Positions 41,293-50,132 of a stretch of 64,000 nt of DNA are shown piece after piece. The notes below the pieces were generated by a model. It saw nothing but the letters and a program-made list of their open reading frames with translations, was not told the DNA's origin and did not search any database. How positions within the stretch are numbered: position 1 is the first letter of the stretch; every line of letters begins with the position of its first letter. The position numbers and the translations under genes were made by a program. Origin of the DNA: JANQNX01 sp965601665 (GTDB taxonomy: Bacteria; Pseudomonadota; Gammaproteobacteria; Eutrophobiales; Eutrophobiaceae); the NCBI GenBank assembly GCA_965601665.1, contig OZ271833.1:1302001-1366000 (forward strand), read 5' to 3'.

Positions 41293-42072
41293 GTGTCAGC
41301 AACATCAACCGTTGTGACGGACAAGGTCATTACAGACATCCCACCAAAGAAGAATGACAACTCCGAGATAATCAAGAAACACGAGGATATATTCGCGTTA
41401 ATTGAAAAAATCCATGCCAGTCATAGTTTGCTCACGGTAACGATCAATAATGAACAAGCTGGATATGGCAGCACCATACTGGAAATAAATGGTGAAGAAA
41501 ATTACCTGGTGCTGGACGAGTTAAACCCGCTAGACGGTCATGAAAAAATCGCAATAGGCAGCATCATTAAAGTCAACACGCAGCACGCTGGCGCACTGGT
41601 GCGTTTTAAAGTCAACATAGAAGCCATCGGCGGAGACGAAGATGCCGCCTACTACAAGGCGCCGCTACCCGAAAGAATAGAATACCATCAGCGTCGAAAC
41701 TGGTTTCGGGTTTCTATCGGTATAAATGAAACGGTTCCGGTTAGTCTGAGAACCGAAGATGATGTGGTTATTTCCGCAGAGCTGCGCGATATCTCTGTAG
41801 GAGGAATGGCGTTAAGGATTAACGATTGCTCCCATGTCAAACTCAGGGAAGGAGACTTTATTCCGAGCTGCGTTATCAAGGTATCGGAGCAAAAGCAGAT
41901 TATGGCTGCGCTGAATATTTGCCGGGTTCAAAATATAAAGGAATCAGGAATGCTTCGCATCGGTGTTCAGTTCGTTAAAATGAATAATACCGATATCAGG
42001 GAACTCGAACACTTTGTCGCCGAAATGCAGCGAGAGATGATAAAGAAACTGAGGCGCGTAAAAACCGGCTAA
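41293..42072 (+). CDS. flgZ: YcgR/FlgZ-like PilZ protein, c-di-GMP flagellar brake
   Basis: Binds c-di-GMP and slows the motor at high second-messenger levels. It has 259 residues. N-terminal YcgR domain (about 28-130), then the PilZ domain with the RxxxR motif RRNWFR (about 135-140) and DISVGGMAL (D-x-S-x-x-G). GTG start with AGGAG 6 nt upstream. It directly follows flgN, as in Pseudomonas flgMN-flgZ. Its stop overlaps the convergent gene's stop by 4 nt. Confidence 0.93.
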   Translation: MSATSTVVTDKVITDIPPKKNDNSEIIKKHEDIFALIEKIHASHSLLTVTINNEQAGYGSTILEINGEENYLVLDELNPLDGHEKIAIGSIIKVNTQHAGALVRFKVNIEAIGGDEDAAYYKAPLPERIEYHQRRNWFRVSIGINETVPVSLRTEDDVVISAELRDISVGGMALRINDCSHVKLREGDFIPSCVIKVSEQKQIMAALNICRVQNIKESGMLRIGVQFVKMNNTDIRELEHFVAEMQREMIKKLRRVKTG

Positions 42073-42689
42073 TCGCACGCAACATTCCCTTTAAAGTAAA
42101 CCAGATCCTGTTGGCGATCGACATCATGACGTACAGTCAGCTCACGGGTTTTTAAACCAAGATACCTGCATCGTACCAGCGTTTGCTCCAGTACGTCTTC
42201 TGTACCCCATGTCATATCGGTAAATAACGCAGGCTCAAACTGTTTCATACCAACAAGGTAATAACCTCCATCTGCAGCCGGCCCAAGAACAACGTCGGCG
42301 CAATTCAGTAATGCGTCTCCAGCCTCAGTTAAATCTGAAACTTTCAGGTTGGCACAATCACAACCAACCAAAACGGCTGTCCTTGACATGTTCAACACGC
42401 TTTTAATACTGGCTGCCATGCGTTCACCCAGGTCATTGCCCTGCTGTGCGATAACGGGAAAGCCGTATTGTTGCACCAATGCCAATATAGCCGGATGCTG
42501 ACAATCGCCAGCGACGTGGAGTTCGATACGGGTAAAGTCTGTAGCGGCAACAGTCTGAATGGTTTGTTGCAGTAATTGCTCGTAAATCTCTGTTGCCTTG
42601 GTCTCGCCCAGCACGCTGGCTAAACGGGACTTTACCTTGCCTGCTTCCGGCGCGCGGGCAAACACAATCAGTGTACTTTCATGCGGCAT
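42069..42689 (-). CDS. TIGR04282-type small glycosyltransferase (ArsS-associated)
   Basis: Belongs to the DUF2064/rSAM-associated transferase 1 family. About 206 residues. N-terminal LIVFARAPEAGKVKSRLASV and nucleotide-sugar pocket VLVGCDCANLKVSDL, then VLGPAADGGYYLVGMK, all diagnostic. ATG at 42689 was chosen because it puts the conserved FARAPEAGKVK near the start. A GTG at 42728 would overlap the preceding gene further. It overlaps that gene by 11 nt. Acceptor unknown, predicted to act on an arsenic- or selenium-containing sugar product. Confidence 0.88.
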   Translation of the reverse strand: MPHESTLIVFARAPEAGKVKSRLASVLGETKATEIYEQLLQQTIQTVAATDFTRIELHVAGDCQHPAILALVQQYGFPVIAQQGNDLGERMAASIKSVLNMSRTAVLVGCDCANLKVSDLTEAGDALLNCADVVLGPAADGGYYLVGMKQFEPALFTDMTWGTEDVLEQTLVRCRYLGLKTRELTVRHDVDRQQDLVYFKGNVACD

Positions 42690-43356
42690 TGTTATTATAC
42701 GTTCTTGCCAGGCTGGTCGGTGAGACACCGAAAAAATACAGCAACCGCAGCCGCCACATCAGAAACACCGTTCTTAGAATGCCATGTTGCTCCCAGCGAC
42801 GGCTTGACGTGGTAACAGTCGTATCCAGTACAACGGGATCTGCATGTTTTCTTAATAGCTTACACATTGCCACATCTTCCATTAGCGCTATCCGAGGAAA
42901 CCCCTGTACAGAATGGAATAACCCAGAACCGACAAACAGGCACTGGTCACCGGTAGCAACGTGGCTAAAACGAGACCGCACATTCATGCAAAACTCGATA
43001 ATACGAAATAAAGACTGTTTACCATCGAGCTTGATCTGGCAGAATCCCCACATGAGTGGATCGGAATGGGAGGTGATTTGTGTTAACCATTGTTGTGGGA
43101 GGCACGTATCAACATGCATAAAGACAAATACGTCACCACCAGCCTTTGCAGCACCGACATTCATTTGAATGGCACGGCCACTTTCGGAAGAAATGACTTT
43201 ATCAGCGAGCGGTGTTGCCATGCTTATGGTGGAATCTGTACTGCCACCATCCACGACAATTATCTCGTGGCCTGCCTTACGTAGCGACTGGAGTGGTTCA
43301 AGGCATGACGTAATTAGCGCGGCCTCGTTAAGTACTGGAATAATGATACTTAACAT
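42679..43356 (-). CDS. TIGR04283-type GT2 glycosyltransferase (ArsS-associated)
   Basis: rSAM/selenodomain-associated transferase 2 family. It has 225 residues with a GT-A fold: SIIIPVLNEAALITSCLEPL, IVVDGGSTDSTI, GRAIQMNVGAAKAGGDVFVF and MHVDT (DxD-like). The C terminus has LLYFFGVSPTSLARTY, the signature tail of the family. It lies between the radical SAM gene and the TIGR04282 gene, the usual trio arrangement. Confidence 0.9.
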   Translation of the reverse strand: MLSIIIPVLNEAALITSCLEPLQSLRKAGHEIIVVDGGSTDSTISMATPLADKVISSESGRAIQMNVGAAKAGGDVFVFMHVDTCLPQQWLTQITSHSDPLMWGFCQIKLDGKQSLFRIIEFCMNVRSRFSHVATGDQCLFVGSGLFHSVQGFPRIALMEDVAMCKLLRKHADPVVLDTTVTTSSRRWEQHGILRTVFLMWRLRLLYFFGVSPTSLARTYNNNAA

Positions 43357-43377
43357 GACAGTCGCCAGGTCGATGAC

Positions 43378-44337
43378 TTAACTCAGTGCACCACCGCAAC
43401 TACTACCCTGCCCTGCGGTACAGGCATAGCAATGGGCACGCACGGCAATTGAAGAACCTGCCAGTTCCTGCTCAAGTAACTGTGACAGGTGCAGCCTTGC
43501 TTGCTTGTCCATGATGTTCAGCCCCAGCATCTGGTTAAAGTCACAATCATAGACATAACCTTGCCAATCGACACTAATGAGGTCGCGACACATGACATTA
43601 TCCAGATTTTCTTCAGTATGGGATTGTTTAAGCAAATCCAGGTAATCATCAAGCATGTTGTTTGATATCAACATACTGCCGAAACGATTGATCGGCATAT
43701 TACACAGCGTGTATAAGTCATTAAACTGGATACCAAACTCATCATGCAAATGCTGCTTGTATGCCTGTTGCAGTTCGGTTTGCGATGGCGGTAGTAACGG
43801 CCCTTGCGGGTTATAGACAAGATTGAGTTTCAAATTGCTATCCGCTTTGCCATAACCATGCCTGTTTAACAACTGCAACGCTGCAATACTTTTGGCAAAG
43901 ACGCCATTACCACGTTGGCGATCAACATTATCGATTGAATAGCATGGCAGCGAGGCCACGATTTCTACCCGATTTTGCGCGAAAAATTCAGGTAGATCGT
44001 CCATTCCCTGTTCAAACAGTACAGTCAGGTTACAGCGATCCATGACGTGGATGTCCTTACCATGTGCATACTCGACCAGATCCATGAAGCCGGGATGTAG
44101 TTCGGGTGCACCACCGGTAATATCAAGGGTTGTTACCGGTTTAACGTCCAGGTATTGCCTGATACACGCGAGTGTGTCATCGGACATCATTTCCGTTCGC
44201 TTGGGACTGGCGTTCACATGGCAGTGCACGCATTGCTGATTACACTTTAGTCCAATGTTGATTTGTAGTGTATCCGTGCCACGACGCTGAATGGTTGGAA
44301 ACTGGTGTTTATCCAGATGTGGCAGGCAATCATGCAT
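43378..44337 (-). CDS. arsS: ArsS-type radical SAM protein (arsenosugar biosynthesis)
   Basis: Radical SAM enzyme of the ArsS/TIGR04167 family. ArsS transfers a 5'-deoxyadenosyl group to dimethylated arsenic on the way to arsenosugars. It has 319 residues. [4Fe-4S] motif CNQQCVHC (CxxxCxxC) near 32-39, LDITGGAPELHP, then a C-terminal Cys-rich domain CYACTAGQGSSCGG. It lies 5 nt after manC and 21 nt before the TIGR04283 gene. No arsM methyltransferase is visible in the window, so substrate identity is inferred from family. Confidence 0.88.
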   Translation of the reverse strand: MHDCLPHLDKHQFPTIQRRGTDTLQINIGLKCNQQCVHCHVNASPKRTEMMSDDTLACIRQYLDVKPVTTLDITGGAPELHPGFMDLVEYAHGKDIHVMDRCNLTVLFEQGMDDLPEFFAQNRVEIVASLPCYSIDNVDRQRGNGVFAKSIAALQLLNRHGYGKADSNLKLNLVYNPQGPLLPPSQTELQQAYKQHLHDEFGIQFNDLYTLCNMPINRFGSMLISNNMLDDYLDLLKQSHTEENLDNVMCRDLISVDWQGYVYDCDFNQMLGLNIMDKQARLHLSQLLEQELAGSSIAVRAHCYACTAGQGSSCGGALS

Positions 44338-44342
44338 GGCTG

Positions 44343-45791
44343 TCAGCTTCTGCCAAAATCGTCATCAAAGCGCTCAATGTCATCTTCTCCAAGATAGGTA
44401 CCAGATTGGACTTCAATGATTTCCAGTGGTTCATCGGTTGCGTTTTCCAGCCGGTGCTTGACTTCCAATGGGATGAACGTGGACTCATTTTCCTGCAACT
44501 CAAACACATCATCTCCCCTGGTCACCGTGGCCGTGCCCTTGACCACGACCCAGTGTTCCGCCCGCTTGTGATGCAGCTGTAATGACAGTTTTTTCCCGGG
44601 TTTCACTACGATGCGTTTTACCTGGAAGGTGTCACCCTGGTCAACAGACTGGTAAGTACCCCACGGTCGATGGACCTTGACGTGTTCAAGGCATTCTTCG
44701 CGTCCTTGCTGTTTCAGGTTTTCCACCACTTTTTTTACGTCCTGGGTTTTGTCTTTGCTGGCCACCAGCGTGACATCATCAGTATCAACGATTACGAGGT
44801 CTTCGCAGCCAATAGTGGCAACAAGGCGATTACGTGTTTTGATCAAGGTATTACTGGTATCAAGTAGCAACGCATCTCCATCGATGCAATTACCGTTGAC
44901 ATCCTGCTTGCCGTGTTGCCAGATTGAAGACCATGCACCCATGTCTGACCAGCCGATATCGATAGGTATGGTTAACACCTGGCTGGAGTTATCGGCAAGT
45001 AATTTCTCCATTACACCGATATCAATAGAATCACTGCGGCAATTGGCAAAACTCTCCGGTTCCAGGCGCAGGAATTGGCTGTCCTGCTGGCTCTGCTCAA
45101 CGGCCTGCCTGCATGATTTGACAATATCCGGGTTGTAATGCTCCATGTGTTGAAGCCAGACAGAGGCCTTCATCATGAAGATGCCGCTGTTCCACAAGTA
45201 ATGTCCTGCTTCTATATAGGCGCTGGCCGTCGCCTCATCGGGCTTTTCCTTGAAACCCAGCACGGGATTAATGGTTAAGCTGCCTTCTGTTTGCATAGCG
45301 TCTGCATAGTGTATGTAACCGTAACCGGTGTCCGGGTAAGCAGGCTCTATACCAAAGGTAAACAGGTAATCTTGCTCTACGTATTTACTGGCGATCGTAA
45401 TCGCCTGCAGGAATTGCGACACATCCTTGATCATATGATCCGCAGGCATCATTAACATCATGGCGTCGTTGTCGTCGGCAAGGAGTAATTGCGCAGCAAC
45501 GGTCAGAGCGGGTGCGGTATTTTTACCCTTGCTTTCAAGCACAATATTGGTAACTGCTTGACCGATGTCTTCGCACTGGTCAGCGACGAGAAAGCGATGC
45601 ACCTCGTTACATACAATCAGCGGCGGTGCCACGGTTAGGCCCTCCTCCAGGCCTTGCACACGCGTCAACGTGTTTTGCAGCATTGAATGGCTGTTGAACA
45701 GGTTTATGAACTGCTTGGGAAAATGTTCCCGTGATAACGGCCATAAACGGGTGCCACCACCACCGGCAAGGATTACTGGACAAAGGTTCAT
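44343..45791 (-). CDS. manC: Mannose-1-phosphate guanylyltransferase / mannose-6-phosphate isomerase
   Basis: Bifunctional type II enzyme making GDP-mannose. It has 482 residues. N-terminal pyrophosphorylase signature VILAGGGGTRLWPLSRE and FKEKPD, and a C-terminal cupin isomerase domain with KLSLQLHHKRAEHW (metal ligands) and TFIPLEVKHRLEN. GDP-mannose would feed the polysaccharide cluster to the right, and via other enzymes GDP-fucose for the GT11-like transferase. It is the first gene of the unit reading into arsS. Confidence 0.95.
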   Translation of the reverse strand: MNLCPVILAGGGGTRLWPLSREHFPKQFINLFNSHSMLQNTLTRVQGLEEGLTVAPPLIVCNEVHRFLVADQCEDIGQAVTNIVLESKGKNTAPALTVAAQLLLADDNDAMMLMMPADHMIKDVSQFLQAITIASKYVEQDYLFTFGIEPAYPDTGYGYIHYADAMQTEGSLTINPVLGFKEKPDEATASAYIEAGHYLWNSGIFMMKASVWLQHMEHYNPDIVKSCRQAVEQSQQDSQFLRLEPESFANCRSDSIDIGVMEKLLADNSSQVLTIPIDIGWSDMGAWSSIWQHGKQDVNGNCIDGDALLLDTSNTLIKTRNRLVATIGCEDLVIVDTDDVTLVASKDKTQDVKKVVENLKQQGREECLEHVKVHRPWGTYQSVDQGDTFQVKRIVVKPGKKLSLQLHHKRAEHWVVVKGTATVTRGDDVFELQENESTFIPLEVKHRLENATDEPLEIIEVQSGTYLGEDDIERFDDDFGRS

Positions 45792-45884
45792 GCCAAATAC
45801 ACCAGATAATTAGTAGAACTTGATGATTTACAAGTGCGGTTTAAGTGAAATAGTTTATCAGATAATATGGCTTTGTCAGAGTAT

Positions 45885-45961
45885 GCCCTGATAGCTCAGC
45901 TGGATAGAGCGTCCCCCTCCTAAGGGGAAGGTCAGAGGTTCGAATCCTCTTCAGGGCACCA
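45885..45961 (+). tRNA. tRNA-Arg (CCT anticodon)
   Basis: Complete cloverleaf: acceptor GCCCTGA pairs with TCAGGGC, D-arm GCTC/GAGC, anticodon stem TCCCC/GGGGA with loop CTCCTAA (anticodon CCT), T-arm AGAGG-TTCGAAT-CCTCT, and an encoded CCA end. It lies in the gap between manC and the TPR lipoprotein gene, with its 3' end facing the exopolysaccharide cluster. Confidence 0.97.
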
Positions 45962-46006
45962 TAGTTCTATTTGCCTGGAGACATGGAAAACTGCAAGTCG
46001 GCTAAA

Positions 46007-48382
46007 TTAAAGGCTTTCCAATACCTCCACCGCCTCGTCAAAGCCAAGATAGCGAGTTTCCGTATTCGTCGCAATCGCCAATGCTTTCCTGGCATTCTCC
46101 TGTTGACCGAGTTTGAAATAGGCCATGCCAAGATGGTAGTTCAGTCCGGCATTATTCGGTGCAGCGGCCACGGCCAGTTCCAGGTAAGCGATGGATTCCT
46201 CGTATTTACCCTGCTTATACTTAAGCCAGCCAATGGTGTCCAGATAGGCGGGATTGGAAGTGGAGGAGAGATTTTTTAATAGTACATCCACCCGTTGCAA
46301 GCTGGCGTCGTCATTACGGTAATCTAGCAACAGCATCGCCAGGTTATTGAGTGCCAATTCATTCTTATCATCCCTGACGAGCACTTCCTCGTACATACTG
46401 ATTGCTTTATCGACTTCGCCCTTAGCCTCGTGCAGCCGGGCAAGTTGTGTAACCAGGATTGGTGCAAAGTCAGTGGCCCTAATACCCTGTTGCAGCATTT
46501 CAATTGCTTGCTGTTCTTTTTTCTGAAGTAGATAGGTACCAGCAAGGTTTCGATAAGGAAGAGCCCAGTCAGATTGCAACGCTATAGCTTGTTTGAGTTC
46601 CGCGATAGCCCCGTTTAAATTCTTCTCTCGAATGTATATCTCGCCAAGTAAATTCCTTGCTATAGCCGAGTCCGGTTTTGCATCAATAATTTCCTTGATC
46701 CTGGTAATGGCCTGTTGCTGCTTATCTGCCTCAACGTAGGATTTGATTAATTGGGTGATTGGCTCAATTGCATCCGGTGCCAGTTGGTATGCTTTATCAA
46801 ATTCCTGAATACTTTCTTCGGTTTGCTGTTGTGCCTGAAGCGTTAACCCCGAAAGGTAATAACCGAGTGCATTGTCAGGAAATTTCGTTTTTATCTCGCT
46901 GGTTATAGAGTTAAGCGCGCCCCAATCCTGGCGTGCTGCATGAATTCTGAATAGTGCCTGCATTGCTCCGAGGTTTTCCGGATCTATAGACAACACCTCA
47001 TCCAGTTGCTGAATGACCTGCTCTTGTTCACCATTTTGTGCCAGAACACGGATCAGGTCTTCACGCAAGGAAAGATCCTCACGGCGAATTTTTACGGCTC
47101 GCTTGAGAATATCAATGGCCAATTGCGGCTCCTCATTAAGTATATGAGCCTTGGCAAGGCTTCTTGATAAAGGAATCGACCCTGGCTGATCACGCATGGC
47201 TGCACGGAAATCAGCAATAGCTGCTACCGGATTATTCTCAGCCAGTAAAATTTGACCTCTTAAGGCCAATGCTGTTTGATTATTAGGCGTTTCAGTCAGC
47301 ACCTCTGAAAGCAATAGTTTTGATTCATCGATCTTCCCGGTGCGGGCATACAGTTCAGCAAGACGAATCCGGGCATTTAGACCATCAGGTTTCAGTTCAT
47401 CTTTCTGAATAATATCCTTATAGATACTAGTTGCTTTATCAGCGTTCCCGTTCTCCTGGAAAATACCTCCCAGTGCAAACTGTAATGTGTAGTTATCCGG
47501 TTCATTAACAATGAGTTTTTCCAGCTCTGAGGTGGCAGCGTCTACACCCTGTGAATCTTTGTAGTACTTGATGAGTGCGAGCTTTACATCGTTGTTATCA
47601 GGAAAATCATTGATGGCGACATGAAGCACTCGTTCAGCCGCAGTATTATCTTTAGTTGCGTAGTAGATATCTGCCAGTCTTAAACGATGAAACAAGACAT
47701 CAGGGTTGGCAGCAATCAGGGCCTTAACCTGATCTATAGCACTATCATAATCGCTTGCCCCAAGATAGATGTTGGCAAGTGAATTACGAAGCAACGTGTT
47801 TTCAGGCTGTTTCTTTATGCCAGTCTGCAATAAAGCTATAGCCTCGGGTGTCTTACCCTGTCCGCTTAGCACACTCGATTTCAGTAACAGCGCATTCACA
47901 TTATCCGAATCCGCTGCAATAGCCGATTCTGCATCTATTAATGCAGAATCAAAATTCTCTTGCTTTAGATAAATAGATCCCCTGAAAGTCAGCGCTTCAC
48001 TATTGTTGGGATCATATTGCAAGGCCTTACTGGCGTGATCCATTGCCTGTTCAATATTGTTTGCCAGCAGATAAAACTGCCCCAACCTCACCCTTGCCTG
48101 CACATGGGTCTCATCCTGCTCAACGATTGCGTTGTATTGACCTACTGCTGAACGATACTCCTGAAGATTCTCAAGCGTCCTGCCCAACAGGTAACGTGCC
48201 GGTATATCTTTTGGGTCGATTTGCAGCACATTTTGCAGTTCGATGCGGGCTTTTTCGTAATCGCCAGCTTCGTACCACTGTTCTGCTTTTTCAAAGTAGG
48301 TTTGCTTTTTATCTTCGGCACCGCCGCAGGCGGCCAGGAATACAAAGGTAAAGAATACAGCTATAGAGACTAGATTTTTCAT
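46007..48382 (-). CDS. TPR-repeat lipoprotein of the PEP-CTERM/exosortase type (PrsT-like)
   Basis: Large outer- or inner-membrane-anchored lipoprotein. ATG at 48382 gives a clean lipoprotein signal with lipobox LAAC (Cys about 19). An upstream TTG start at 48415 would bury it. The rest (about 30-791) is some 20 tandem tetratricopeptide repeats, for example YEKARIELQNVLQIDPKDIP. Proteins of this size and layout (PrsT family) accompany exosortase/EPS loci. They probably scaffold export or assembly. The exosortase gene lies two genes upstream. Confidence 0.85.
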   Translation of the reverse strand: MKNLVSIAVFFTFVFLAACGGAEDKKQTYFEKAEQWYEAGDYEKARIELQNVLQIDPKDIPARYLLGRTLENLQEYRSAVGQYNAIVEQDETHVQARVRLGQFYLLANNIEQAMDHASKALQYDPNNSEALTFRGSIYLKQENFDSALIDAESAIAADSDNVNALLLKSSVLSGQGKTPEAIALLQTGIKKQPENTLLRNSLANIYLGASDYDSAIDQVKALIAANPDVLFHRLRLADIYYATKDNTAAERVLHVAINDFPDNNDVKLALIKYYKDSQGVDAATSELEKLIVNEPDNYTLQFALGGIFQENGNADKATSIYKDIIQKDELKPDGLNARIRLAELYARTGKIDESKLLLSEVLTETPNNQTALALRGQILLAENNPVAAIADFRAAMRDQPGSIPLSRSLAKAHILNEEPQLAIDILKRAVKIRREDLSLREDLIRVLAQNGEQEQVIQQLDEVLSIDPENLGAMQALFRIHAARQDWGALNSITSEIKTKFPDNALGYYLSGLTLQAQQQTEESIQEFDKAYQLAPDAIEPITQLIKSYVEADKQQQAITRIKEIIDAKPDSAIARNLLGEIYIREKNLNGAIAELKQAIALQSDWALPYRNLAGTYLLQKKEQQAIEMLQQGIRATDFAPILVTQLARLHEAKGEVDKAISMYEEVLVRDDKNELALNNLAMLLLDYRNDDASLQRVDVLLKNLSSTSNPAYLDTIGWLKYKQGKYEESIAYLELAVAAAPNNAGLNYHLGMAYFKLGQQENARKALAIATNTETRYLGFDEAVEVLESL

Positions 48383-48487
48383 GCAGCTAATTATACTTAT
48401 ATATATTACATTCAAATGACATACAGCATTCCACGCTCGAAATTATTCATGTAAATCCTTGATTTGGCGACATTCAGCCAAACTTGC

Positions 48488-50116
48488 CTAAATAAGACTT
48501 TTGAGAAGAACGGATGCCAACACCAGGTACATGCTTAACTTCAGGAAAAGCACATTTTTCCTGACCGACATAATGAGGAATTCAGAGAGATAAAAAAGGA
48601 TAAAAAGCCTGGCTATGTAAGATGCCAGATCAGAAAGATTACCAAATGTGGATACGGGGATATTCGGTAGGACAACAACAATGAATACGATGATGTAATC
48701 AAGGGGGGTTATGGTACTCCTGCCTTTTTCCGGCATGACCAGTCCCAGCAGAGATATTGCAAAAAAAGAGATAAATGCAAGATTCAGGAATTGCCATGCT
48801 TGTTCAAAAACAGGTTTATTAAGGTACAAGAGGTATATTAATAAGGTACTAGTAAAATATAGCTCCAACCGCAGTTGAAAAACCGACTCAAGGTTGCGCT
48901 TATAGACAAAGTTGGCAACGACAAGCATCAGGAGGATAGCAGCAACAACAACGACATCTGTCGGTATATTTTCTACGAAATAGATAAACACAAGTGCACA
49001 GGCTGGAAAAAGCAAACCGCCAAGAATGGCGTTGAAGCGACTTAACTTGCTTCGTTGTTGCTTGCTTTCAAGCAGTTTTGTGATGATTGATTCTCTATTT
49101 GGATTACCAGCAAAAACCATTTTTTTGGCAAGTTGATTAAGCATGGACACGAATAACAGTCCAAAAAACAGGCAAGAGCCTAATAATAGATAATCATTAG
49201 CATATCTACCCGTATAAGCGCTAATCACCAGTGCTGATTGAATAAGATAAATCACTGTCACCGCTTCATAATGCGTTAGACCTGATGCCAGTAACTTGTG
49301 ATGGATATGTCTCTTGTCCGGCTTAAACGGTGACTTTCCCTCGAGCAGCCTTTGCCCCATTACATATAACGTATCAAGAATGGGCAAACCTAATATGATA
49401 ATAGCGATAGACGGGCTTAGAACAGGATATAACTGTTGTGTAAGCAGTATGACAAGAACTCCCAGGCTAAAACCAAGAAATTGACTTCCGGTATCGCCCA
49501 TAAACACAACCGCAGGATAGGTATTAAAGCGAAGAAATCCGATGATTGAACCAATAATAATTAAACACAGTGAAACAAAGAGTGGTTGTTCTGCAACAAC
49601 GCCAAGCAACGCAAGGATAGCCAGGCTAAACAATGCACTGCCGCCTGCAAGACCGTCCAGGCCATCAGAAAGATTGATAGCATTGGTAATGCCTAGAATT
49701 GCAAAAAAAGTGAAAGGTATGGCTATCCAGTCAGGAATAATGCCGTAGTACAGGAATGGCAGGCTATTTATTTTTAGTCCACCGAAAACGATGACAACTG
49801 CTGCAGCCAGCACCTGGCCGGCAAACTTGATTTTGTAACCCAGTTGCATACGGTCATCCCAGAGACCGAATATCGCAATGATCACAACGCCAAGCAGGTA
49901 GGACGCAATTTGCGGCTGTACACCAACCCACACCACAGTTGAAAACAGCGTGCCTGTAATCATGGCAAGCCCGCCAATACGCGGTATATTACCTGTATGG
50001 ATCTTTCGTTCGTCAGGCACATCTACGAGCTGTAAATGCCTGGCCATATTAATGAATGCCGGAGTAGTCATGGCACAAACCAACATGGATGTGATTAATG
50101 CAAAGAAAAAAAGCAA
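48488..50116 (-). CDS. WecA/MraY-like undecaprenyl-phosphate sugar-1-phosphate transferase with extra membrane domain
   Basis: Starts the lipid-linked repeat unit by transferring a sugar phosphate (often GlcNAc-1-P) to undecaprenyl phosphate. The N-terminal part (about 1-330) has the family motifs: DVPDERKIHTGNIPRIGG, NAINLSDGLDGLAGG, VVFMGDTGSQFLGF and KRHIHHKLLASG. At 542 residues it is about 180 longer than WecA. The surplus (about 370-542) forms roughly six more hydrophobic segments of unknown role. It lies 16 nt after the exosortase gene. Confidence 0.88.
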   Translation of the reverse strand: MLFFFALITSMLVCAMTTPAFINMARHLQLVDVPDERKIHTGNIPRIGGLAMITGTLFSTVVWVGVQPQIASYLLGVVIIAIFGLWDDRMQLGYKIKFAGQVLAAAVVIVFGGLKINSLPFLYYGIIPDWIAIPFTFFAILGITNAINLSDGLDGLAGGSALFSLAILALLGVVAEQPLFVSLCLIIIGSIIGFLRFNTYPAVVFMGDTGSQFLGFSLGVLVILLTQQLYPVLSPSIAIIILGLPILDTLYVMGQRLLEGKSPFKPDKRHIHHKLLASGLTHYEAVTVIYLIQSALVISAYTGRYANDYLLLGSCLFFGLLFVSMLNQLAKKMVFAGNPNRESIITKLLESKQQRSKLSRFNAILGGLLFPACALVFIYFVENIPTDVVVVAAILLMLVVANFVYKRNLESVFQLRLELYFTSTLLIYLLYLNKPVFEQAWQFLNLAFISFFAISLLGLVMPEKGRSTITPLDYIIVFIVVVLPNIPVSTFGNLSDLASYIARLFILFYLSEFLIMSVRKNVLFLKLSMYLVLASVLLKSLI

Positions 50117-50132
50117 GATAGAAGCAGCTTAT

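Noticed and set aside
48463..48482. Inverted repeat TTTGGC/GCCAAA after the WecA-like gene as a terminator
   Set aside because: Short stem, 8-nt loop and no T-run follow it.
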